From the NCBI GenBank assembly GCA_028712095.1, contig JAQTQU010000008.1, positions 1 to 37,817 on the forward strand: a DNA stretch of 37,817 nucleotides, in the 5' to 3' direction. This DNA comes from Candidatus Peribacteraceae bacterium (lineage in GTDB: Bacteria; Patescibacteriota; Gracilibacteria; Peribacterales; Peribacteraceae). The position numbers and the translations under genes are program-made. Every line of letters begins with the position of its first letter. Positions within the stretch are counted from its first letter, which is position 1. The notes beneath the pieces were generated by a model. It was not told the origin of the DNA, ran no database searches, and saw only the letters and a program-made list of their open reading frames with translations. Below are positions 1 to 9,604 of this stretch, piece by piece.

Positions 1-2
1 TT

Positions 3-362
3 GCGGCGCTCGCGCTCTTCTGTACGGCGGTTCTCCTGAGCAACCTCGTTCGCATTCAGGATCAGGAACGGTACGCAGCCACGTACACGCAGCAATTCGG
101 CCGGGTGCGCGACGCGTACGTCAGCGATCTGCACGCGCTCCTCGCACGAACGTGGGGCACGCAGGTCGTCACCATACGCGACACACTGCTGGGCACCGTG
201 ACCGGCAACGATTACGCCGCGCATAACGTGTATCCCTCGCACCTGGCAAGCATCTACCTCACGGCCGATGAGCTCGCGTCGTTTCGCTTTCTCCCCGACG
301 GGGTGCCGGCGGATTGCGGAGTGACGTACACCGGTGCGCTCTGGCCGCCGGTGCGCCGATAG
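3..362 (+). CDS. C-terminal part of a membrane-anchored protein (5' truncated by window edge)
   Basis: Frame open from position 3 (AALALFCTAVLLSNLVRIQDQ..., TM-like segment) to TAG at 360-362. Confidence 0.6.
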   Translation, partial: AALALFCTAVLLSNLVRIQDQERYAATYTQQFGRVRDAYVSDLHALLARTWGTQVVTIRDTLLGTVTGNDYAAHNVYPSHLASIYLTADELASFRFLPDGVPADCGVTYTGALWPPVRR

Positions 363-436
363 CCATTGTCTCTCGCTGCGCGTTCTTGCAGAGACCATTG
401 ACGTGCTCACAGGGTTTGGCAGACTGGATCAGACAC

Positions 437-1246
437 ATGCCCGCACCCTACAGGATCCCCACGCCCAAGTTGCTCTACGTGCACGAGAACCTGCTGCCGC
501 ACGTCCGCAGCCGTTTCGGCATCGATTCCTACGAGTACCAGCTGGCGACGGATTTCATCGCGCACATTGCGGCCGAGAAGAACGTGCGCATGGGCACGCT
601 CGAGGAGCAACTCGGTTCGCTGTATCTGCAGTTCTTTCCGCCGCCCGGCACCTTCGACGTGACTCTCGGGTTCGGCCGCAAGGGCGAGATCCTCGCGCGG
701 ATGCTCAACAGACGCTGGGGGTGTTTCCCCCACATCCACCGTCTCGATATCACGCGCTACGAGCAGACGGACGGCAGTCATGTGCTGAAGAGCAAGTCCG
801 ATGTTTCGATTGAGGAGCAGATCAAGCGCGCGGTCACGTCCAAGTCACTCGCCATCGTGGATGACGTGCTCTTCACGGGGTTCACCGCGTTCTCGATCTT
901 GAATCTGCTGCCGCGCCACATGTGCGACTGCATCCACCTCTTCTTCACCCGCGGAATGGAAGTGACCCGCAAGAGCTTAGAAGAGAAAGGCCACCGCGCG
1001 GCGGTGGGGGTGTGCCTGAAGGGCAAGATCGAAGTGGATGTCAGCACGATTTCCTCGATGAATTTAGTCTCGAAGGGCGCCATCCACACGCCCACGGAAG
1101 GGGATATTTCGTATGCGCAGCGGCAGGAGTGGGTGGAGGCGTGGTTCCCGGCGCGCACCAAGCGCATCCTCGATCTGGCGCACGCCATCACGGATCTGGT
1201 GAAATCGTTCGAGCCCACGTCAGAGACGGAGGAGACGATTGTCTAA
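437..1246 (+). CDS. Phosphoribosyltransferase-like protein
   Basis: ORF 314..1246; likely start MPAPYRIPTPK at 437. Contains LAIVDDVLFTGFTA, resembling the type I PRTase PRPP-binding motif. Confidence 0.6.
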   Translation: MPAPYRIPTPKLLYVHENLLPHVRSRFGIDSYEYQLATDFIAHIAAEKNVRMGTLEEQLGSLYLQFFPPPGTFDVTLGFGRKGEILARMLNRRWGCFPHIHRLDITRYEQTDGSHVLKSKSDVSIEEQIKRAVTSKSLAIVDDVLFTGFTAFSILNLLPRHMCDCIHLFFTRGMEVTRKSLEEKGHRAAVGVCLKGKIEVDVSTISSMNLVSKGAIHTPTEGDISYAQRQEWVEAWFPARTKRILDLAHAITDLVKSFEPTSETEETIV

Positions 1247-1247
1247 A

Positions 1248-1293
1248 ATGACCCGCAGGATCCGAACATCGCGTTCGGGGTTCCTGCGGGTGG
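1248..1293 (+). terminator. Hairpin after the PRTase-like gene
   Basis: ACCCGCAGGATCCGAA...TTCGGGGTTCCTGCGGGT inverted repeat directly after the stop; no clear U-tract. Confidence 0.45.
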
Positions 1294-1311
1294 TCCTGCA
1301 AGAGCAGTGGT

Positions 1312-1641
1312 TCACCATCTGTTCCACGAGATGCCCCATGTCTCGCTCGCAGACTTGCGGGGAGGCGGGGACGGCGTCGGGGTGAACGGTGCATGGGCGG
1401 GCAGGGGCAGAATCTTTCCCTGCGCAAGAGAGTCGTCGAGCCAATGCTTCAGACGATGCCTCTCATCTCGATCCATTGCTCGGAGGATCTCTGTGATCCC
1501 CTCAATGTCCGGACGGCCCGGCAGCCCGAATCTTGTCTGTGCGTCCACGGGGACGGTGCCGCCGTTGAGTGCTCTGCAGAAGGTCTGCAGGCTCTCGCGG
1601 GTCTTGTCCACGTGGTCGCGTTTCACAACCTGTGACCTCAT
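1312..1641 (-). CDS. Hypothetical protein
   Basis: ORF 1312..1761; plausible start MRSQVVKRDHVDKTRESLQTF. Confidence 0.4.
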   Translation of the reverse strand: MRSQVVKRDHVDKTRESLQTFCRALNGGTVPVDAQTRFGLPGRPDIEGITEILRAMDRDERHRLKHWLDDSLAQGKILPLPAHAPFTPTPSPPPRKSASETWGISWNRW

Positions 1642-1876
1642 AGACACTCCTTCGCAACAAAAGGAAAGGGATGGAAACCACTCACGCTCTGCTCTTTCGT
1701 AGATTGTTCCACAAAAATGCAGGGAACGAGTGGCGCATACATGTGAAAGATCGCGAAGCATTGTGGAACGTTTCTGTGAAATTTCAAGGAGTTACCGGTA
1801 TTTCTGAGCATGGAAAACAGGAGTGACGCAGCATGTGCACCACCCCCGTATCCCCTCCGTCGTTTCGGAGTCCGTG

Positions 1877-2233
1877 TCATGCCGTCGCGGGAGCGACCGG
1901 CTTTCTGAGCACAACGCACGCATCCTGCGGGCAGTTACGGACATGGTAGACGTACCAGAGAATCCGGTAGTCGCCCAGATCGATGGAGCGGATGACCGCG
2001 AAGGCGCCTTCGGAACAAACGGGCGGAAAGAGATCCACCCAGTTGTTGCTCTGGCGTTCCCACGCGGACAGAACGCTATCCACCGTGATAGCCGGCCGAA
2101 ATTTCACCGGGATGGTCTGTGAACCGCCATCCTTGATGATGCCGAATGTCCCGAGCAGTTCATGCTCGTCCTGCATGAGGCGGAGCCAGTGTTTCGCGTT
2201 CGGCCAGGTCAGCGTCTCGTCGCGGATCAACAT
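1877..2233 (-). CDS. Hypothetical protein (118 aa)
   Basis: Start MLIRDETLTWPNAKHW preceded by AAGGAGACCTTTCG (SD). Confidence 0.6.
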   Translation of the reverse strand: MLIRDETLTWPNAKHWLRLMQDEHELLGTFGIIKDGGSQTIPVKFRPAITVDSVLSAWERQSNNWVDLFPPVCSEGAFAVIRSIDLGDYRILWYVYHVRNCPQDACVVLRKPVAPATA

Positions 2234-2409
2234 CGAAAGGTCTCCTTGAAGAAGAGTAGGGAGGGGAACCGGCCCCTCCGTTTGGTAAACAAAAGGACCA
2301 GATGACTCCCTACGAGAGCAGTGATGTGAAGGAACGGCGAAAGTGCCAAAGCATACCTGACCGCACAGGGCCGTCACAGTACATTCCGGATTCTTTGCCG
2401 AGAAGGCAC

Positions 2410-2793
2410 TTACACCAGCTGCGACCCGTACAAGAGCAGCCCGCCCAGAGCGATAGCCACAATGCCGAGGATCGGACGGATCGACGCATCGTTGAGCATG
2501 CGCTCCGACAGGCCCTTGAGCACATCGGGCTTCCATGCGGCCGTGAGTCCCTTGACGAGCCCCAGCCACGCGACGATGCGGATCAGCCCTGCGGGGTCGG
2601 TACCGATGCTGTAGTCCGCACGGAGCGTGAGGACGGTGAGTACGACGATCAGGGCGCCCGAGCAGCGCATGTGCAAAGTATTACTGATGAACTCCTGCAC
2701 GAAGGCGGCCGTGGCGTCACCTTTGACGAGCATGGGAATGCCGACGAGCAAAACCAGAATGCCGGTGATTTGGGCAAATGTTTGGAGTTCCAT
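2410..2793 (-). CDS. Small integral membrane protein
   Basis: MELQTFAQITGILVLLVGIPMLV...; several hydrophobic segments. Confidence 0.65.
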   Translation of the reverse strand: MELQTFAQITGILVLLVGIPMLVKGDATAAFVQEFISNTLHMRCSGALIVVLTVLTLRADYSIGTDPAGLIRIVAWLGLVKGLTAAWKPDVLKGLSERMLNDASIRPILGIVAIALGGLLLYGSQLV

Positions 2794-2881
2794 GATTGGC
2801 CAGTCTACCTCATGGCGACCGTGATGGAAGCCCGATCTTCTTCCGTTGTATGGGAGAGGCGGAATGCGGTAGAGTAGTGCC

Positions 2882-3448
2882 ATGTTCACTTTTCTGAAGC
2901 GTCTCATTCTCTTTCTCCTCGTTCTCGCGTTGATCCTGGGGGTTGGTTTCATGCTCCGGCAGCGCTTCTCCTCACCGTCGCCCTCCGCCGTTCCAGAGCC
3001 CTCCGATCTCGGTGAGCCCGTTATGCCCCCGCCCACTCCGGTATCCGATGGTCTGCCGCCCGCTTCACCCGAAGCATCGTCCGCCGTGCCGACCGTCAAT
3101 GACGGTTCCCCCGAAGGCGTCTTCCGCGAGGCGCTGCAGGCCTTCTACGAAGCGCAGACGTACGAGCAGTACAAGGCCGCGACACTCCGCTACGCGGATA
3201 GCGCTGTCGTGCAGCAGGCGCTCGCGACGCCGGATGATGAGATCACTCCGCAACAGAAAGAGCAGATGCTCCTCGCAGTAAAAATGATCCTGCCCGTTCC
3301 GGATAGCGTCGGGACGGTCCGTACGGAGATGGTCGGCGATGCGGCGACGCTGACCGTGACGGTACAGGGATCGGACAAGCCGCTCACCGTTACTCTCGTT
3401 CGCGAGGACGGCGCCTGGAAGTGGCACCAGCTGCGCGTGGGGGCGTAG
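2882..3448 (+). CDS. N-terminally membrane-anchored protein with Pro-rich linker and small C-terminal domain
   Basis: MFTFLKRLILFLLVLALILGVGFML TM/signal anchor, SPSPSAVPEPS linker, C-terminal region resembling DUF4878-like folds. Confidence 0.65.
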   Translation: MFTFLKRLILFLLVLALILGVGFMLRQRFSSPSPSAVPEPSDLGEPVMPPPTPVSDGLPPASPEASSAVPTVNDGSPEGVFREALQAFYEAQTYEQYKAATLRYADSAVVQQALATPDDEITPQQKEQMLLAVKMILPVPDSVGTVRTEMVGDAATLTVTVQGSDKPLTVTLVREDGAWKWHQLRVGA

Positions 3449-3585
3449 GAACCGTTTGCCGGAACTGCCGCATCTGCCGGCGGGCAGGGCTCACCATGAC
3501 ACGTTTTTCTCTGTCCTTTCTATCGGTACATTGGAGCTGATTATTCATGACTGGGAGGCAACAAAACGCTACATTCCCTCCCTCT

Positions 3586-4464
3586 ATGGACCTCCGCGAA
3601 ACGCTCGCTTCCGGCCGTGTCCTCCTCCTCGATGGCGCCATGGGAACAGAGCTTGCCAAAGTGAAGCCCGGTCTGCAGGGGAACCTGAGCGCCAACCTCA
3701 CACATCCCGTACAGGTGGCCAGCATCCATGCGAAGTACCTGCGTGCAGGCAGTCAGGGCATCACCACCAATACGTTTCAGCTGAGTGCGCTCACGCCCGA
3801 GCAGGAGCGCCAGCAGGTTGATTTGGACCGCATGAATAAAACGGGTGTTGCTCTGGCGAGGAATGTGGCCCGCGATGATTACTACGTTCTGGGGGGACTG
3901 GGTCCTACCGGGCGGCTCTTTGGCTTGGACGCGTGCATGACGGACGACGCAGTCCGCGCCGCGTATCTGGCGCAGGCTCGTAGCCTCACCGCTTCCGGTG
4001 CAGTGGATGGCCTGATCATCGAGACGATGACGAGCCTGCGCGAAGCACTGCTCGCTCTCGATGCCTGTCGCGAGGTGACCGACAAGCCCGTGATCGTCTC
4101 GATGTCTTACTACACCATGAACAGGGATATCCGGACGATGAATGGCGAAACCGCGGCGGAGTGCGCGCAAAAGCTTACGGAGATGGGAGCGGACTCAGTA
4201 GGTACCAATTGCAGCAAGTTTTTGATGCATGAGATGGCACAGGTGGTCGCGGCCATGAGAGCAGCCGTCGAGAAGGTGCCGATCATCGCACAGCCCAATG
4301 CCGGCCAGCCGCACGGGGTTCAATCAACCTACGATATGAGTCCGGAGCAGTTTGCAGATGGAGTGGAGCAGTGCATCAAGGCAGGTGCGACGGTGGTGGG
4401 TGGGTGTTGCGGGGCGGGGCCGGAGTGGATGAGGGAGGTTAAGAAGAGGGTAGAAAAAATGTGA
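3586..4464 (+). CDS. Homocysteine S-methyltransferase family protein
   Basis: LLLDGAMGTEL, TNTFQL, LGGLGPTGRL and C-terminal VVGGCCGAGPE (GGCCG Zn-thiolate motif). ORF extends to 3547. Confidence 0.85.
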   Translation: MDLRETLASGRVLLLDGAMGTELAKVKPGLQGNLSANLTHPVQVASIHAKYLRAGSQGITTNTFQLSALTPEQERQQVDLDRMNKTGVALARNVARDDYYVLGGLGPTGRLFGLDACMTDDAVRAAYLAQARSLTASGAVDGLIIETMTSLREALLALDACREVTDKPVIVSMSYYTMNRDIRTMNGETAAECAQKLTEMGADSVGTNCSKFLMHEMAQVVAAMRAAVEKVPIIAQPNAGQPHGVQSTYDMSPEQFADGVEQCIKAGATVVGGCCGAGPEWMREVKKRVEKM

Positions 4465-4548
4465 TGAGAAATGCCAAAGAATAGGTGTTGAAGTGTAAGA
4501 AATAGGTATTTACAGGCATCGCATGTTTGCTAGAATAAAAGTACTTTC

Positions 4549-4583
4549 TCCCTGCCCGACTTGCCGCAAGGCCTCGTGCAGGG
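4549..4583. repeat. Palindromic intergenic element / bidirectional terminator candidate
   Basis: CCCTGCCCGACTTGCCGCAAGGCCTCGTGCAGGG; CCCTGC/GCAGGG outer stem and TTGC/GCAA inner stem between convergent genes. Confidence 0.5.
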
Positions 4584-4940
4584 TTATTGGTATTGTTCCA
4601 GATACGCAGCTATGCGCCTCTGGTCTTCCCTGGGCTTCTCATTTTTTGGATAGAGCTCAATAACAATGAATTCGATGGATTGCTTGTGTCGCGCATAGAC
4701 GATGCGCAATTTGTTTCCTCTCAGTGAAACACAGGGAATACGGGCCTTATACAGAGAGAAGGATGATGTAATCTTAAGGAGGGCATAGTTCTTGTTCGAT
4801 GCGGGAAAGCTTTTGTCCGCCTCCAGTTTCAACGTGAATTTGCAGAAGCGCTCCAGATCAGCGGGGAGTGTCCGGTACTTCTTCTGTAGCCTGTCAAAAT
4901 CATGTTCCGCAGGGCCGAAGAAACTATAATTCGTCATCAT
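4584..4940 (-). CDS. Candidate RelE/ParE-like toxin of a PanAT toxin-antitoxin pair
   Basis: MMTNYSFFGPAEHDFDRL...LRIVYARHKQSIEFIVIELYPKNEKPREDQRRIAAYL; start codon overlaps the 3' end of the upstream Panacea gene by 17 nt. Confidence 0.6.
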   Translation of the reverse strand: MMTNYSFFGPAEHDFDRLQKKYRTLPADLERFCKFTLKLEADKSFPASNKNYALLKITSSFSLYKARIPCVSLRGNKLRIVYARHKQSIEFIVIELYPKNEKPREDQRRIAAYLEQYQ

Positions 4941-5712
4941 CACGAACAGAAAATGCCGCATCGCGGAAGAAGACGGATTCGTAATCGATGATTTCATGCA
5001 TATCGTGTACCTTCCACGGAACATCCATGTGCGCAATTGCGCTGATTTCTTTTGCTCCGTATTGGCTGTAGCGACGCAGGACATCATCAATCATTGCAAT
5101 CTCATTTGCACTAAGACCATTGAGCTTGGGCTTTTGGAGAGGAAAGAATTTTATCTGCTCCATTTCGTAGTATTTTCCATGCACTTCCTGCAGTTCGCCA
5201 TTTTCTTTCATTTGCTGCACTATCGCTTCGAATTCCACTGGAAGGGGGCCATATGCTTCTTTTCGATATGTCGCACCAATTAGCTGCTCCTCGTACTTCT
5301 CATAAAAGTCAAAATCGATAAAGTAGAGCAATTTGAAGAGCACGGTTTTGCCCACATTGGGGAAAGCCCCTACTTTGCCCAAAACATAGAGAAGGACTTC
5401 CTTAAACTTCTCCACATTCTCCGGCTTCACGGTGATCTGCGGACGCGGATCGCGATCCTGGGGCACATCTCTGGACTGCACCTTGGATTGCTTTCTGAAC
5501 ATAACATCCTTGGCGGCTGGAAGTTTGCCGAGAGAAAGAGTATCTACAGAAATGCCAAAGAGCTCGGCGCATGTACGTGCCTGTGCCAGCTTAAGATCCG
5601 CTTCGCCCTGCTCTACCTTGGCAAGGTGCTGACGCGATACACCAATAGCTTCTGCAAGCTTCTCCTGCGTGAAACCATGCTTTGCCCGCAAAACGGTGAG
5701 GATATGAGGCAT
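4924..5712 (-). CDS. HTH (Xre-type) plus Panacea/DUF4065 domain antitoxin
   Basis: N-term LRAKHGFTQEKLAEAIGVSRQHLAKVEQGEADLKL (HTH_3); C-term VGKTVLFKLLYFIDFDFYEKYEEQLIGATYRKEAYGPLPVEFEAIVQQM (DUF4065). Confidence 0.8.
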   Translation of the reverse strand: MPHILTVLRAKHGFTQEKLAEAIGVSRQHLAKVEQGEADLKLAQARTCAELFGISVDTLSLGKLPAAKDVMFRKQSKVQSRDVPQDRDPRPQITVKPENVEKFKEVLLYVLGKVGAFPNVGKTVLFKLLYFIDFDFYEKYEEQLIGATYRKEAYGPLPVEFEAIVQQMKENGELQEVHGKYYEMEQIKFFPLQKPKLNGLSANEIAMIDDVLRRYSQYGAKEISAIAHMDVPWKVHDMHEIIDYESVFFRDAAFSVRDDDEL

Positions 5713-5738
5713 GTTGAGAGAGGGGAGAAATTACCTTC

Positions 5739-5766
5739 ATTATAGATTTGTTATAGATGTAGTCAA
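5739..5766 (-). promoter_or_regulatory. Promoter of PanAT operon
   Basis: Minus strand TTGACT-N16-TATAAT; a TTATAGAT direct repeat overlaps it (TTATAGATTTGTTATAGATG). Confidence 0.55.
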
Positions 5767-5770
5767 TAAT

Positions 5771-5799
5771 TTGTTGTTGACGTTAACATTGTGTATAAT
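5771..5799 (+). promoter_or_regulatory. Divergent promoter toward the DUF2188 unit
   Basis: TTGTTG-N17-TATAAT ending 7 nt before ATG 5807. Confidence 0.5.
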
Positions 5800-5806
5800 G
5801 ACAACC

Positions 5807-5962
5807 ATGACAGATTTCTATAAAATTATCGCATACAGACCGAAAAAACGCTTTTATTCCAACCTTGCGTTTAATCGGCCCGAATCTCTTTGGACGGGGA
5901 TTCGACCGTACTCTAGCCAAGTTTTGGCGGGATTGGGACATTGTTCTTTTCCCATACTGTGA
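5807..5962 (+). CDS. Small ORF (51 aa), possibly leaderless, coupled to DUF2188 gene
   Basis: MTDFYKIIAYRPKKRFYSNLAFNRPESLWTGI...; stop overlaps next start as TGATG. Confidence 0.35.
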   Translation: MTDFYKIIAYRPKKRFYSNLAFNRPESLWTGIRPYSSQVLAGLGHCSFPIL

Positions 5963-6195
5963 TGCATTCGAAGAAGCCAACGCAGACTTGGGTCAGTCCT
6001 CGTGACAGCGACTGGATTGTTCATCATCCACACGGCAAGCGTGCCTCTGGGATATTTGATGACAAGGCAGATGCAGTCGACTTTGGACGACAAGTCTCGA
6101 AACATCTCAAAACGGAGTTCATCGTGCAAAAAGGTAACGGAAAAATTCAGTTCAAAGACTCACACGGCAACGACCCACCCAAAATAAAAGGCTAA
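5962..6195 (+). CDS. DUF2188 domain protein
   Basis: WVSPRDSDWIVHHPHGKRASGIFDDKADAVDFGRQVSKHLKTEFIVQKGNGKIQFKDSHGNDPPKIKG matches the DUF2188 pattern (W.V..., KG..F..K.SyGNDP). Confidence 0.75.
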   Translation: MHSKKPTQTWVSPRDSDWIVHHPHGKRASGIFDDKADAVDFGRQVSKHLKTEFIVQKGNGKIQFKDSHGNDPPKIKG

Positions 6196-6269
6196 ATTAC
6201 TTGAGAAAATGGAGTCGGCGTTCCGGCTCCATTTTCATGTGATGAGTTTGGATACTTCGTACTAAGAAG

Positions 6270-9191
6270 TTATTTTTTTAGCGACTCAATAAGATCAATC
6301 TCCTCCTTCGTCAGCCCATACAACTCATACACCAACTCATCAATCTTCCGGTCGGTCGTCTTGATCTGTCGCTTAAGGGAGGCTTGCTCGTGGGGGGTCT
6401 TGGAAAGATTAAATCCCTTCTGGAGTCTCATCATCGCTGCCACAAAATCGGTGATTTGATCATGCAGCTGCCGGTTGTGTTGATTACCAAAATCAATTAT
6501 TTTGATGGGAAGTTTCTCCACATTTGTCTTTTTCACTTCTGCAAGAGCCTCTCCCTGTTCTGGATTTAGGGACTGGTAGTACCAATTCATCAATTTGGAA
6601 TTGATTAGACCTAAGACAAAATAGGCATTAACTTTGTCATTGTTTGGAACAAGAACATGCATATTATTCAGGCATAGATATTTTTGATCATCTATTGCCG
6701 CAACAAGGCTGTCTCCCGTCTGTCTCATAAAAATTTTGAGCGGTGCGTCAAAGTTTGCTGCTTGTCTTGGTTCAGCCAACCAAGGGCCAAATTTCAAGTA
6801 TCTCATCTCAATAGGACTGAGCACGTAGCGATTGATATCCTTACCTCTCAAATATCTTCTGTAATCACTACCTTTCTTAGTCTCACTATCAAAAATTCGA
6901 TTATCCACATCTTCTCTTGATTGCGGCGGTGTCCCTTTACCAGTTTGGTATGGTTTAATTCCAACATTAATTTCAAAGAACATATTCAGGCCTTCGGAAT
7001 CCTTAAGAATTTTGTTCTGAAGTTTTTCATCTTCTTCAGTTAGAAAAATGTTTATTGGCTCACCCTCAAGAGAGGCCCACTTCTTTTGTTTATGCTTCAG
7101 TTCTCTAATTACAGCCAATTCATTTCTCGTGTTTACGCCCTCCACTATTCTCGTTGTTGCTTCAGAATTTATCGGCCGCCCTTTTTGTAGGATTATTATC
7201 TCGGTATCAACCGTGACTTTCGGGAAGATCTTGAAGAGAAAATGAACGATTTCAATAATCTTCGAATTCTCAATAATGAATTTTCTCAGCTTTTTCTGGA
7301 GAAGGTTAGTTAACCAAGGATTAGGGATAATCATCCCAAAGTAGCCATTTTTGTCCAAAAGAGTGTGGACGGCCAATTCTAAAAACAGTAGATAACTATC
7401 GAGTTGATAATTTTGATGCTTAAACTTTGAAATAAGATACTGCTTAATTCCTTCCCCTAAGGAAGCCCCATACGGTGGATTCCCGATCACTGCGTCAAAG
7501 CCTGGGGTCGTTCGCTTGAAAACCTGCGGAAAAGCTGACTCCCAATCAAAGACATTGATGCGCTGGCGGTCTGTATCCTCCGTATTGAGCAGCGTCTGCT
7601 GTTCGCCGTCATAGAAATCCGGACCGATGAGGGAATTGCCGCATTGGATATTCTTTCCCAAGTCCGGCAGCACGCGCTCGCGCATACTGGAAAGTTGCTG
7701 CTGCACCGTTTGCCCAGTCTCGCCCTCTAAAACCTTGAGCAGGAGCGAGAGCTTGGTGACCTCCACGGCCTGCGGGTCTATGTCTACGCCGAAGATATTG
7801 TTGAGCAGGATGCGTTTGCGTTCCGTGGTAGTAAGCCGCCACTGCGGGCCGCCTTCAGAGGAGGGGATAACGAGGGAATACATTTCTTTCTTCCACTTCT
7901 TGGGATCGTGCTCCGCGTAGTACTGGATATGCCAATCGAGGAGTAGCTGATACGCGCCGAGCAGGAAGGAGCCAGAACCACACGCAGGGTCCACTATCTT
8001 CAGTTCCGTAACTTGCTTGGGGGTCTTGCCTTCGAGCAGCTTGCCCAGCGTATGCTCCACGATGTAATCCACGATGTATTTGGGTGTGTAGTAGACGCCA
8101 CCCGCCTTGCGGACTTCCGGTTTCTCCTCCACCTTGGCGTGGTGTCCCTCGGTCAGCCGGATCACCTTGCCCAGGAATTGCTCATACACCTGACCCAGGA
8201 TTTCGGAAGAGATGACGGAAAAGGCGTAGGGGCTCTCAGGCGGATAGAGACAAGCAATGATTTCCTTCAGTACACCATCATCGATGATGATATGCGGCGT
8301 GACAGTATCCGGCGGCTCGCCTTGCCCCCTCTCTTCTTTGAAATGGAAGAGGCCGGAGTTGTAGCGTGCGTCCGCCTCGCGAAAAAGCTCTGTCAGACGT
8401 TCGTAAATCCCCGAACCATTCAACTCTGCCTGCAGACGCCCATAGGTCTCGAGGCCGCGATCTTCGCAGATGCGCAGGAAGATGATGCGATCAATGGTCT
8501 GCTGGACCGCATAGTTCATTTCTTGCTGGCCGAGACTGGTATTGCGCGTGGCAATGTTCTTAGCGAGAAGCTCCCTCCAGTGCTCGATCTCCTTTAAAAA
8601 CTCATCATCCACCTCCTGCGTGCCGCGTCTCTTTTCACCTGCATACTTATCGAAGGAGCCTTTGAGTACAGCTTCCTTCGAGAAGATCGCCGCAATCTCA
8701 TCCCAGCGTTCGGCATATTCTTCAAAGGTGCAGAAGAAAATTCGCGCCGTAGAGGCTTTGTCAGCTTTGTGTGGCCGGATGCGGCAGTCATAGATCGCAA
8801 ACTCCTCGAAGTCCGTGAGAATGGAGAGGGGAAGTTTGGCGGACCACGCGTAGCGGCGCAGCTGAAGAGCGGGTGTCGGTTCGCCTTTAATATCCACAGA
8901 AGGCTTCTTGGCTTCCACAAAAAATTTACGATCGCGACCGATCCGCATGCAGTAGTCCGGTGCCTTCATAGCATCTCCAATACGGATGGCGTCTTCATGA
9001 ATAACTTCTTTGTAAGCCTCAGCATGACCTTGAGTATTGCGAACATCCCAGCCCAGTGCTTCGAGTAGTGGGTCCAGAAATTCGACACGCAATTGTGCTT
9101 CTTTGTAATGAGAAGACTTCAGCTCTTCACGCTTTCGCTTGAAGTGCTCCACGAGCGTGAGGATTTCCTTTGGGGCGGGCATTGACTGCAT
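6270..9191 (-). CDS. Type IIG restriction-modification enzyme (Eco57I-like: nuclease + m6A methyltransferase + specificity region)
   Basis: N-term APDYCMRIGRDRKFFVEAKKP (PD-(D/E)xK-like), VDPACGSGSFLLGAY (motif I), FDAVIGNPPYG (motif IV), TaqI-like C-terminal specificity region. Confidence 0.9.
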   Translation of the reverse strand: MQSMPAPKEILTLVEHFKRKREELKSSHYKEAQLRVEFLDPLLEALGWDVRNTQGHAEAYKEVIHEDAIRIGDAMKAPDYCMRIGRDRKFFVEAKKPSVDIKGEPTPALQLRRYAWSAKLPLSILTDFEEFAIYDCRIRPHKADKASTARIFFCTFEEYAERWDEIAAIFSKEAVLKGSFDKYAGEKRRGTQEVDDEFLKEIEHWRELLAKNIATRNTSLGQQEMNYAVQQTIDRIIFLRICEDRGLETYGRLQAELNGSGIYERLTELFREADARYNSGLFHFKEERGQGEPPDTVTPHIIIDDGVLKEIIACLYPPESPYAFSVISSEILGQVYEQFLGKVIRLTEGHHAKVEEKPEVRKAGGVYYTPKYIVDYIVEHTLGKLLEGKTPKQVTELKIVDPACGSGSFLLGAYQLLLDWHIQYYAEHDPKKWKKEMYSLVIPSSEGGPQWRLTTTERKRILLNNIFGVDIDPQAVEVTKLSLLLKVLEGETGQTVQQQLSSMRERVLPDLGKNIQCGNSLIGPDFYDGEQQTLLNTEDTDRQRINVFDWESAFPQVFKRTTPGFDAVIGNPPYGASLGEGIKQYLISKFKHQNYQLDSYLLFLELAVHTLLDKNGYFGMIIPNPWLTNLLQKKLRKFIIENSKIIEIVHFLFKIFPKVTVDTEIIILQKGRPINSEATTRIVEGVNTRNELAVIRELKHKQKKWASLEGEPINIFLTEEDEKLQNKILKDSEGLNMFFEINVGIKPYQTGKGTPPQSREDVDNRIFDSETKKGSDYRRYLRGKDINRYVLSPIEMRYLKFGPWLAEPRQAANFDAPLKIFMRQTGDSLVAAIDDQKYLCLNNMHVLVPNNDKVNAYFVLGLINSKLMNWYYQSLNPEQGEALAEVKKTNVEKLPIKIIDFGNQHNRQLHDQITDFVAAMMRLQKGFNLSKTPHEQASLKRQIKTTDRKIDELVYELYGLTKEEIDLIESLKK

Positions 9192-9238
9192 TGTAGCGCT
9201 CCTTTACTTCCCGTGGTATTTCCTATGCATCTCTTTTC

Positions 9239-9604
9239 CTACGGCAAATCCTCACAAGCTATCCCATCATCATCCCCATCAAGGCCATGCACGTCCTTTC
9301 CGGCCTTCTGCAGGCACTCTTCGTACACATCCTGCGCCTCACTGTGGGTCGCAAAGTCCGGACAATTGTAGATGTTTGTACTGCACAGAACGTTTGCCGA
9401 ACCCCTCGCCTCTGTCCGTGCTGTAGTTTTCGCCTCGGTCTTTGCTGATTTCGCTGTGCCTGACCCTCCGTGGCAGTGATACTCGCCGGTCTTCTTCACC
9501 GTATGACAGCCATTGGCATCCGTCTTGCCCGAATGCGCGTAGGCAACAGGGGAGGAGAGGAGCAGAGCTACTGCTACACCAAAGGAGAGGAAGGAGAGCT
9601 TCAT
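9239..9604 (-). CDS. Secreted protein with YHYH-type His/Cys motif and excalibur calcium-binding domain
   Basis: Signal peptide [46 protein letters not shown]-term [13 protein letters not shown]. Confidence 0.8.
   Translation of the reverse strand: MKLSFLSFGVAVALLLSSPVAYAHSGKTDANGCHTVKKTGEYHCHGGSGTAKSAKTEAKTTARTEARGSANVLCSTNIYNCPDFATHSEAQDVYEECLQKAGKDVHGLDGDDDGIACEDLP

Noticed and set aside
8013-8597. 194-aa + strand ORF
   Set aside because: Antisense to the type IIG enzyme.
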